From: Clostridiales bacterium
GTDB taxonomy: Bacteria > Bacillota > Clostridia > Oscillospirales > Butyricicoccaceae
DNA length: 64,000 bases
Assembly: GCA_004555915.1 (NCBI GenBank)
Contig: SFJM01000002.1
Coordinates: forward strand, 1 to 64,000
Direction of reading: 5' to 3'
The notes under the pieces are model-generated. The model was given only the letters and a program-made list of their open reading frames with translations, did not search any database and was not told the origin of the DNA. The first letter of the stretch is position 1. Every line of letters begins with the position of its first letter. A program made the position numbers and the translations under genes. Positions 57,417-64,000 of this stretch are shown here, piece after piece.

Positions 57417-58685
57417 TTATGCAGACTTCTGGGGCTTCTCCGTGATAACAGGAGATCCCTTCTTATCGATGACATCCTTTGTAATGTGAACCGACACAAT
57501 GCGGTCGTTGGATGGAATCTCAAACATGATCTGTGTCATCGCTTCCTCCATGACGCCGCGCAGGCCGCGGGCACCGGTCTTGCGTTCCAGTGCAATATCT
57601 GCCACACGCTCCAGCGCGTCATCGTCAAATACCAGTTCCACATCGTCCATCTCAAACAGCTTCTGGTACTGCTTGACCAGTGCGTTTTTCGGCTCCTTCA
57701 GGATGCGGATCAGCGCTTCCCTGTCCAGCGAATCCAGCGAAACCAGTGCCGGCAGACGGCCGATGATTTCCGGAATCAGACCAAACTTCATCAGGTCATG
57801 GGGCTCCAACTCACGCAGCGTGGTACCCACATCCACTTCCTTGCTGGACTTGATCTGTGCGCCAAAGCCCATGCTGCTCTTGCTGGTACGGGATTCCACG
57901 ATCTTTTCCAGACCATTGAACGCGCCGCCGCAGATAAACAGGATATTGGTGGTATCAATCTGAATAAATTCCTGATGCGGATGCTTGCGTCCGCCCTGGG
58001 GCGGCACATTGGCAACCGTGCCTTCCAGCATCTTCAGCAGTGCCTGCTGTACGCCCTCACCGCTGACATCGCGGGTAATCGACGGATTCTCGCTCTTGCG
58101 GGCAATCTTGTCAATCTCATCCACATAGATGATACCGCGCTGTGCACGCTCCACATCAAAATCTGCTGCCTGAATCAGACGGAGCAGGATGTTTTCCACG
58201 TCCTCACCCACATAGCCGGCTTCTGTCAGCGTGGTTGCGTCTGCAATGGCAAACGGTACCTCCAGTGTTTTCGCCAGAGTCTGTGCCAGCAGTGTCTTGC
58301 CGGAACCGGACGGGCCAACCAGCAGAATATTGCTCTTCTGCAGCTCCACATCGTCATCCGTACCCTTAAAAATACGCTTATAGTGGTTGTAAACCGCTAC
58401 ACTCAGTGCAATTTTCGCACGATCCTGTCCGATGACATACTGATCGAGCGTTTCCTTGAGTTCACGCGGCGTCGGCAGCTTTTCCGGAGCCGGCGCATTT
58501 GCCTTTGCCGCAGAGGAAGCCACATCACCCTCAAATCCGAATTCCTCATCCAGAATGCTCTGACAGATTTCAATACATTCGTTGCAGATATAGACATTCG
58601 GGCCGGCGATCAGCTTATGCACTTCTGACTGCGGTTTGCCGCAAAACGAACAGCGAATCTCACGCTTATCGTCGTTTCGTGCCAT
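57417..58685 (-). CDS. clpX: ATP-dependent Clp protease ATP-binding subunit ClpX
   Basis: The protein is 422 residues from the ATG with GAGGTG upstream. The N-terminal C4 zinc domain ([10 protein letters not shown] and CNECIEICQ) recognises substrates. The AAA+ core has [12 protein letters not shown], the [11 protein letters not shown]alker B and a [14 protein letters not shown] segment. The IGF-type loop that docks on ClpP appears as MGFG in the SMGFGAQI segment. It unfolds substrates and feeds them to ClpP, whose gene lies 109 bp upstream. A hairpin between the two genes may reduce read-through. Confidence 0.96.
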   Translation of the reverse strand: MARNDDKREIRCSFCGKPQSEVHKLIAGPNVYICNECIEICQSILDEEFGFEGDVASSAAKANAPAPEKLPTPRELKETLDQYVIGQDRAKIALSVAVYNHYKRIFKGTDDDVELQKSNILLVGPSGSGKTLLAQTLAKTLEVPFAIADATTLTEAGYVGEDVENILLRLIQAADFDVERAQRGIIYVDEIDKIARKSENPSITRDVSGEGVQQALLKMLEGTVANVPPQGGRKHPHQEFIQIDTTNILFICGGAFNGLEKIVESRTSKSSMGFGAQIKSSKEVDVGTTLRELEPHDLMKFGLIPEIIGRLPALVSLDSLDREALIRILKEPKNALVKQYQKLFEMDDVELVFDDDALERVADIALERKTGARGLRGVMEEAMTQIMFEIPSNDRIVSVHITKDVIDKKGSPVITEKPQKSA

Positions 58686-58746
58686 AATACACCTCGAATT
58701 TCCAATCCCCGCCTGTGAAACAGGCCAGGGGCCTAAAATGTTGAAA

Positions 58747-58782
58747 CACCGGGACGACTGCAATATTTCAGCCGTCCCGGTG
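58747..58782 (-). terminator. Strong hairpin between clpP and clpX
   Basis: Arms CACCGGGACGACTGC and GCCGTCCCGGTG pair almost completely around a short loop. On the minus strand TTTCAAC follows, a poor T run. It may be a partial terminator or an RNA processing site that sets the clpP:clpX ratio. Confidence 0.55.
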
Positions 58783-58794
58783 ATCACGTTACCA

Positions 58795-59385
58795 TTATCT
58801 GTGAACCATGACCTCGTCAATCAGGCCATATTCCTTTGCCTGATCCGCGTACATAAAGTTATCGCGTTCGGTATCCCGTGCGATTTCCTCAATGGACTTA
58901 CCGGTATTCTGCGCGAGGATTTCGTTCAGCTTATTTCTGGTGCGAACCAGATGATCCGTATGGATCTTGATATCTGTTGCCTGTCCCGAAAGACCGTTTC
59001 CGCCAATCAGCGGCTGGTGAATCATGATTTCACTGTTCGGCAGGGCAAAGCGCTTGCCCTTCGTGCCGGAGGACAGCAGAAATGCGCCCATGGATGCAGC
59101 CATGCCGATGCAGATGGTGGAAACATCGCACTTGATGTACTGCATGGTATCATAAATTGCCATACCTGCGGTAATGGAGCCGCCCGGAGAATTGATATAG
59201 AACTGGATATCCTTATCCGGATCCTGTGCCTCCAGGAACAGCATCTGTGCCACTACCAGCGAAGCGGTGGTGTCATTGACATCCTCAGAAAGCATGATGA
59301 TACGGTCATTGAGCAGTCGGGAGAAAATATCATACGAACGTTCACCACGGCTGGTCTGCTCGACAACATAAGGGACTAAACTCAT
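58795..59385 (-). CDS. clpP: ATP-dependent Clp protease proteolytic subunit ClpP
   Basis: The 196-residue serine protease forms a two-ring 14-mer and degrades proteins delivered by ClpX. The catalytic triad is Ser98 in GMAASMGAF, His123 in IMIHQPL and an Asp near 171 in [10 protein letters not shown]. The N terminus [18 protein letters not shown] is typical of mature ClpP, with little or no propeptide. The ATG has AGGAGG upstream. It lies between tig and clpX, the standard tig-clpP-clpX order. Confidence 0.96.
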   Translation of the reverse strand: MSLVPYVVEQTSRGERSYDIFSRLLNDRIIMLSEDVNDTTASLVVAQMLFLEAQDPDKDIQFYINSPGGSITAGMAIYDTMQYIKCDVSTICIGMAASMGAFLLSSGTKGKRFALPNSEIMIHQPLIGGNGLSGQATDIKIHTDHLVRTRNKLNEILAQNTGKSIEEIARDTERDNFMYADQAKEYGLIDEVMVHR

Positions 59386-59435
59386 AAAATGATTCCTCCT
59401 TCCCCATATTGGGGTATGTATGCCGGAGGATACGA

Positions 59436-60743
59436 TTACTCGGCGTCAGCAGCAGCCGGAGCAACTGCAACAGCATTCTCCTTCAGCATATCAATGGTCT
59501 TCTGGGTGGTCAGGTCAGACTTAACGGACTCAGCCGGTACGAACTGCTTTACCTTATCCTCTTCCAGGCCATAAGCCTCTGCCAGTCTCTTGTACTCAGC
59601 AGCAATCTCGTCCTCGCTCGGCTCGATGCCTTCCAGCTCGGAGATCTTCTTGACTGCCAGCTGTACCTTGACCTGACGCTCAGCCTGAGAACGGAAGATA
59701 GCGCGGAAGGAGCTCATTTCCATACCCATCTGCTTTACATAGTCCTCCAGAGAGATACCCTGGGACTGGATGCGGTAGCCGTAGTCCTGCATGATGTTAT
59801 CCAGCTGTGCCTCGTACATTGCTTCCGGTACGTCAGCTTCCAGGCCTTCCAGAACCTTGTCCAGAACCTTCTCCTCGAAGTCACGGTCAGCAGCGTTTGC
59901 CTTGCTCTCAGCAGTCTTTTCCTGAATGCTCTTCTTCAGCTCTTCCAGGGTCTCAAACTCGGAAACATCCTTTGCGAACTCATCGTCCATCTCCGGCATG
60001 ATGGTCTCCTGTACGGACTTCACAGAGCACTTGAATACTGCCGGCTTGCCAGCCAGATCAGCAGCCTGATACTCTTCCGGGAAGGTAACGTTTACGTCAC
60101 AATCCTCGCCAGCGGACTTGCCAACCAGCTGATCCTCGAAGCCCGGGATAAAGGTACCGGAGCCCAGCTTCAGGCTGAAGTCCTCACCCTTGCCGCCTTC
60201 AAATGCTTCGCCGTCAACAAAGCCCTCGAAGTCGATGACAACGGTGTCGCCCAGAGCAGCGGCACGGTCAGCAGTCTCAGTGCTTGCTGCACGCTCTGCC
60301 AGACGGTTCAGCTCAGCGTTAACGTCATCCTCGGTTACCGTTGCGTCAGCCTTCTCAGCCTCAACGCCCTTGTAGGTGCCAACGGAAACTTCCGGGTATA
60401 CCGGTACAGTGAAGATGAAATCAAAGCCGTTGTCAAAGTTCTCCAGAGACTCGTCGATCTTGACATCGCCCTGGCCTACCGGCTCAATGCCTGCAGCTTC
60501 CAGAGCCTGCGGGTACATCTCCGGGTACAGGTTGTTGATTGCATCGTTTACAAAGAAATCCTTGCCATACAGGCGCTCGATCACCTTACGGGTTGCCTTG
60601 CCCTTACGGAAGCCCGGAATCTGAAACTGATTCTTAGACTTCTTGTATGCGGCTTCCTTTGCCTTATCTAATTCTTCAGCGGATACTGCAACAGTCAGCT
60701 TTACCTGGCTGTGCTCCAGCTTTTCGGTATTCTTGAGTTCCAT
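59436..60743 (-). CDS. tig: Trigger factor
   Basis: The 435-residue ribosome-bound chaperone meets new chains at the exit tunnel. The N-terminal ribosome-binding motif is in [17 protein letters not shown] (about 40-56). The FKBP-type prolyl isomerase domain includes [19 protein letters not shown] and [16 protein letters not shown]. The C-terminal part is the helical substrate cradle. The ATG has TAGGAGGAG upstream. It is the first gene of the tig-clpP-clpX group; a -10 TAGAAT lies near 60776, but the -35 is unclear. Confidence 0.95.
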   Translation of the reverse strand: MELKNTEKLEHSQVKLTVAVSAEELDKAKEAAYKKSKNQFQIPGFRKGKATRKVIERLYGKDFFVNDAINNLYPEMYPQALEAAGIEPVGQGDVKIDESLENFDNGFDFIFTVPVYPEVSVGTYKGVEAEKADATVTEDDVNAELNRLAERAASTETADRAAALGDTVVIDFEGFVDGEAFEGGKGEDFSLKLGSGTFIPGFEDQLVGKSAGEDCDVNVTFPEEYQAADLAGKPAVFKCSVKSVQETIMPEMDDEFAKDVSEFETLEELKKSIQEKTAESKANAADRDFEEKVLDKVLEGLEADVPEAMYEAQLDNIMQDYGYRIQSQGISLEDYVKQMGMEMSSFRAIFRSQAERQVKVQLAVKKISELEGIEPSEDEIAAEYKRLAEAYGLEEDKVKQFVPAESVKSDLTTQKTIDMLKENAVAVAPAAADAE

Positions 60744-60816
60744 ATTAAATGACTCCTCCTAAATATATGTCCAATCTATTCTACCAGATAGTTGGCTTTT
60801 TGGCTACAAATTTTTT

Positions 60817-61518
60817 CTATTTTTTTAGCAGAACCGGCATAAAATCAATATAATCTCCGGATACCAGGCGAAAATAGATGCCTTCCTGCATACCGGTGAC
60901 GGCATAACGCAGGCTGTCGGAATGCAAATGGCCGTAAATGCACTGCTTTACGCCATACCTGTGCATCAGCTCCATGATCTCTCCACAGCGGTAGCTGGGA
61001 GCAATCGGCGGGTAATGCAGGAAACACAGAATCTCCTCCACACCCTGGGACTGCGCTGCCCGGAAGGATGTTTCCAGCCGGATCAGCTCCCGCCGGAAAA
61101 TCTTCTCATCGTGGCATTCCTGAAAATTTTCCTCGAAGAACCAGCCACGGGTCCCACAAATACCAATGTTATCATAAATGAAACAATTATTAAAGAGGAA
61201 ATCAATATTTTTTATCTGATTTTCTTCAAAAAATTGCTTCATCTTCCGGACCGTACTCCACCAGAGGTCATGATTGCCCTTTCCGATGATCTTTTTCCCC
61301 GGTAAATCGGATAACAACCGGAAATCCGGCAGGCTTTCCTTCAGGTTAATGCCCCAGGAAATGTCCCCGCCAATAACCACGGTATCCTCCGGCGAAATCA
61401 CGGCACGCCAGTTTTTTTCGATTTTCTCCATGTATCCCTGCCACTTGCCGCCAAAGATATCCATTGGCTTTTTTACGCCTACGGACAGGTGCAAATCAGA
61501 AATCGTATACAGTGCCAT
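60817..61518 (-). CDS. Metallophosphoesterase family protein
   Basis: The 233-residue calcineurin-like phosphoesterase shows the metal-binding motifs in order: ISDLHLS, GGDISWG, GKGNHDLWW, a histidine in LHYPP and YGHLHSD. It has no signal peptide, so it should act in the cytoplasm on a phosphomonoester or diester of unknown kind. It starts 2 bp after the stop of thrC, so it is probably expressed from the thrC transcript, although the two functions are not obviously linked. Confidence 0.88.
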   Translation of the reverse strand: MALYTISDLHLSVGVKKPMDIFGGKWQGYMEKIEKNWRAVISPEDTVVIGGDISWGINLKESLPDFRLLSDLPGKKIIGKGNHDLWWSTVRKMKQFFEENQIKNIDFLFNNCFIYDNIGICGTRGWFFEENFQECHDEKIFRRELIRLETSFRAAQSQGVEEILCFLHYPPIAPSYRCGEIMELMHRYGVKQCIYGHLHSDSLRYAVTGMQEGIYFRLVSGDYIDFMPVLLKK

Positions 61519-61520
61519 GC

Positions 61521-63014
61521 TTAAATTTTGCCCAGCAGGTCAACGGTGCCCAGAATATCCTCCCGGTCAATGACGAGATCAAAGCGCGGCTTCAGGCCGG
61601 ACAGTGCTGCCAGCGGTGCCGGAACCGGTGCGCCGGTCATGTCATACAGCTGGTCCAGCAGTTCGGTGCCATCCGTGGTGACCTCGCCGCCCAGGGCGGA
61701 AATGACACTCTGGCAGAACTTGAACGGGCTTGCAGTGGAAGCAATCACGGTCGGGGTGGTGTCACCGGTGCGGGCACGGTAATCCTCATACACCTTTACA
61801 GCCACTGCGGTATGGGTGTCTGACAGGTACTGCTTCTCCTCAAACAGTCTTGCGATGGTTGCCTTAGTCTGTACATCATCGCAGCAGCCCGCATCGAACT
61901 GGCTGCCGATGTTGGCAAATACCTCAGCCGGTACGGTATACCTGCCGTTTTCCGACAGCTGCTTCATCAGATCCGCAACCATAGTGTCATTATAGCCGGA
62001 TACCAGGAACAGTAAACGTTCCAGATTGCTGGAAATCAGAATATCCATGGACGGGGAGATGGTGGTATGGAACGGACGCATCCGGTCATAGGTACCGCCG
62101 GAGGTGAAGAAATCCGTCAGGACATTGTTCTCATTGGAAGCGCAGATCAGCTTTGCCACCGGCACGCCCATCTGCTTTGCGAAATAGGCAGCGAGGATAT
62201 TACCGAAGTTGCCGGTCGGTACACAGACATTGATCGGATCGCCCAGCTGGATATCGCCCCGGTTGAGCAGATCACAGTAAGCAGAAACATAGTATGCAAT
62301 CTGCGGTGCCAGACGGCCCCAGTTGATGGAGTTTGCCGAAGAAAGGGTCATGCCCTGTGCGTCCAGCTTTTCGATGGAAGCCGGGTCAGTGAAAATCTTC
62401 TTTACAGCGCTCTGTGCATCGTCAAAATTGCCGCGGATTGCGCATACCTGCACGTTATTGCCCCGCTGGGTTATCATCTGCAGCTTCTGAATGGTGCTGA
62501 CGCCATCCACCGGATAGTAAACCATGATCTTGGTGCCTTCCACATCGGCAAAGCCATCCAGCGCAGCCTTGCCGGTGTCACCGGAGGTCGCTACCAGAAT
62601 GCAGGCGGTGCGCTGCTCACCGGTCTTGCGCAGGGATGCGGTCAGCAGGTGCGGCAGCATCTGCAGTGCCATATCCTTGAAGGCACAGGTCGGGCCATGC
62701 CACAGCTCCAGAATATATTTGCCATCCTCCAGCTTTACCAGCGGCGCCGTGTCCGAACCACCAAACTTTTCATCCGCATAAGCGCGTGCCGCATACTGTT
62801 CCAGCTCCTCAGCGGTAAAATCCGCCAGGAAACGGCCCAGAATGTCCGCGCTTCTGCCACGGTAATCCTTTGCGCACAGGGAAGCAAAATCCTCTGCTGT
62901 GAGCTGCGGGATTTCAGTCGGGCAGTACAGGCCGCCATCCGGCGCAATGCCGGTTGCAATTGCCTTTGCCGCACTTACGGTGAGATTTTTATCTCTTGTG
63001 CTTACATAATCCAT
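61521..63014 (-). CDS. thrC: Threonine synthase
   Basis: The 497-residue PLP enzyme converts O-phosphohomoserine to threonine. It belongs to the long clostridial/yeast-type form with MDYVSTRDKNLTVSAAKAI at the N terminus. The PLP lysine Lys113 is in CAFKDMALQML. The phosphate-binding loop is LVATSGDTGKAAL, and NSINWGRLAPQIAYY is also conserved. The ATG has AGGAGG upstream. The hom and thrB genes are not near. Confidence 0.95.
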   Translation of the reverse strand: MDYVSTRDKNLTVSAAKAIATGIAPDGGLYCPTEIPQLTAEDFASLCAKDYRGRSADILGRFLADFTAEELEQYAARAYADEKFGGSDTAPLVKLEDGKYILELWHGPTCAFKDMALQMLPHLLTASLRKTGEQRTACILVATSGDTGKAALDGFADVEGTKIMVYYPVDGVSTIQKLQMITQRGNNVQVCAIRGNFDDAQSAVKKIFTDPASIEKLDAQGMTLSSANSINWGRLAPQIAYYVSAYCDLLNRGDIQLGDPINVCVPTGNFGNILAAYFAKQMGVPVAKLICASNENNVLTDFFTSGGTYDRMRPFHTTISPSMDILISSNLERLLFLVSGYNDTMVADLMKQLSENGRYTVPAEVFANIGSQFDAGCCDDVQTKATIARLFEEKQYLSDTHTAVAVKVYEDYRARTGDTTPTVIASTASPFKFCQSVISALGGEVTTDGTELLDQLYDMTGAPVPAPLAALSGLKPRFDLVIDREDILGTVDLLGKI

Positions 63015-63052
63015 CGTTTTAAAAACCTCCTAAAGGGTTCAGTTTCACATCG

Positions 63053-64000
63053 TTAAAAATGTTCGGAAACAAATGCCGCCGCGTTGTCATAGAAAATATC
63101 CGCGATCTGCTGTTCCGAATAATTGTGCCGTGCCAGCGCCTCTGCCAGATGTTCCATGCCGGCCATGTCCGAAATGTCCTTCGGCAGCCGGTCACAGCCA
63201 TCCCAGTCCGCACCGATACACAGCTGTTTTTCTCCGCCCAGCTCGTAGAAATGCTCAATATGCCGGACCAGATCATCACAGGACGCTGTCCTGTGCTTCG
63301 TAAGAAACGGGACATAGCCATTGATGCCCACCAGTCCGCCCCGACGAACGATTTCGCAGAACTGTTCATCCGTCAGATTGCGGGGATGATTGCAGACACA
63401 CCTGCTGTTGGAATGTGTGGCAAGAAACGGTGTGCTGACACAGTCTGCCAGCTCCCAGAAGCCCTGTTCCGACAGATGGGACACATCCAGATACACGCCA
63501 TGGGACGAAAGATACTGCGCCAGCTGCTTTCCTGCCAGCTTCAGCCCTGCCGTCTGGTCGGTGGATGCACCGCAGCCATACACGGAATCATGATTCCATG
63601 CCAGCGTTACAATCCGTACACCTGCTTCCAGCGCAGTCCGGATATCCGTTTCACTCTGCAGCAGTTCCGCACCTTCAATAGACAAAAATGCTGCTGTTTT
63701 GCCGCTTTGCTGTGCCAGTTTCCAGTCCGCTGCCGTTTTGCAGAACAGCAGATCCTCCCCGCAGGCTGCAAAGGCATGCTGTGCCGTCTGCAGGAGATGG
63801 GTAAACCGTGCATGGGCATCCTCCGGTGATGCCACCGGTTTTGCGCCGCAGAACAGGGCAAACACCTGTGCGTAATGGTCATATACAGCGGCACGCTGTA
63901 AATCCACATGCCCGCTGTTGCTTTGCAGTGTTTCCTGCGCCTTACGATATAATCTGTAGTCACTCAGTTCATAAATGGTGTCACAGTGCAGGTCGAAATA
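63053..64000 (-). CDS. Membrane dipeptidase family M19, cut by the window end
   Basis: The coding frame runs without a stop to the end of the window, so the start lies beyond 64000. The first visible residues are YFDLHCDTIYEL, whose His-x-Asp pair begins the binuclear zinc site. SIEGAELL carries the bridging Glu, followed by WNHDSVYG, DVSHLSEQGFW, THSNSRCVCNHPRNL and IGADWDGC. M19 enzymes cleave dipeptides, including D-amino acid ones. About 315 residues are present, and a complete protein would be a little longer. It lies 38 bp from thrC. Confidence 0.9.
   Translation of the reverse strand, partial: YFDLHCDTIYELSDYRLYRKAQETLQSNSGHVDLQRAAVYDHYAQVFALFCGAKPVASPEDAHARFTHLLQTAQHAFAACGEDLLFCKTAADWKLAQQSGKTAAFLSIEGAELLQSETDIRTALEAGVRIVTLAWNHDSVYGCGASTDQTAGLKLAGKQLAQYLSSHGVYLDVSHLSEQGFWELADCVSTPFLATHSNSRCVCNHPRNLTDEQFCEIVRRGGLVGINGYVPFLTKHRTASCDDLVRHIEHFYELGGEKQLCIGADWDGCDRLPKDISDMAGMEHLAEALARHNYSEQQIADIFYDNAAAFVSEHF

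Noticed and set aside
1..64000. CRISPR arrays, tRNA or rRNA genes, transposases and prophage genes
   Set aside because: I looked in the intergenic gaps for regularly spaced repeats, tRNA-like TTCGA/CCA ends and IS-type inverted repeats with a transposase frame and found none. A tRNAscan and Infernal run would settle this.

Overview
The window looks like a chromosomal segment of a Gram-positive anaerobe of the class Clostridia, probably an Oscillospirales (Ruminococcaceae/Butyricicoccaceae-like) gut bacterium. The evidence is the set and order of genes: a FabK/FabZ-type fatty acid operon, the yicC-remA-gmk-rpoZ-coaBC-priA-def-fmt-rsmB-rlmN-stp-prkC-rsgA-thiN chain, cdaA-cdaR, tig-clpP-clpX-lon-engB, an ArsR/permease/redox-protein cassette, strong Shine-Dalgarno sites (AGGAGG-like), several TTG/GTG starts, and TTGACA-17-TATAAT promoters. 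This placement is inferred from gene content; no search was run. Almost everything is on the minus strand, except two plus-strand islands (8443-15477 and 47392-48621).

Region 1 (1-9354) is the type II fatty acid synthesis locus. A minus-strand operon runs fabH-fabK-fabG-fabF-accB-fabZ-accC-accD-accA-acpP and ends in a strong terminator. fabD is divergent. The fabH and fabD promoters are mirror images that share one -10 region. A 16-bp element in this control region recurs just downstream of the promoter of a second FabK-like flavoprotein gene at 14416, which suggests a common lipid regulator.

Region 2 (9483-15477, plus strand) holds a DEAD-box RNA helicase, then a two-gene cassette. Its first gene encodes a protein rich in Gly-Ser-Tyr/Phe repeats with an Asn run. 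Its second encodes a DxD-motif glycosyltransferase-like protein, joined to the first by a TGATG overlap. A PfkB-type sugar-phosphate kinase and the second FabK-like enzyme follow. The repeat-protein/transferase cassette is the best candidate here for an undescribed system.

Region 3 (15545-22794, minus) holds nrdR with a TIM-barrel sugar isomerase-like gene, secD-secF, purB and a class I aminotransferase, ending with the tail of the next operon. Region 4 (22555-37805, minus) is a long housekeeping chain: RNA modification (rsmB, rlmN), formyl-methionine handling (fmt, def), replication restart (priA), CoA synthesis (coaBC), transcription (rpoZ), nucleotide kinase (gmk), the RemA regulator, YicC, a PASTA kinase/PP2C phosphatase pair, the ribosome-maturation GTPase RsgA and thiamine pyrophosphokinase. 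It has one promoter before yicC and one before rlmN.

Region 5 (37991-47260, minus) is mixed: small membrane proteins, a J-domain protein with a Cys-rich tail, DUF5685, an RseC-like protein, a FAD-dependent dehydrogenase, a ThiW-like thiazole importer subunit with a structured leader, the cyclic-di-AMP synthase pair cdaA-cdaR, and a cysteine desulfurase-like enzyme with a DUF3343 protein. A plus-strand DUF815 AAA+ ATPase follows.

Region 6 (48788-64000, minus) contains an ArsR/permease/thioredoxin-like cassette followed by a small frameshifted gene. Next come an aspartate transcarbamoylase carrying a PyrI-like zinc domain, lysA, engB-lon, clpX-clpP-tig, a metallophosphoesterase, thrC and a membrane dipeptidase cut by the window end. 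No tRNA, rRNA, CRISPR array, transposase or prophage gene was recognised.
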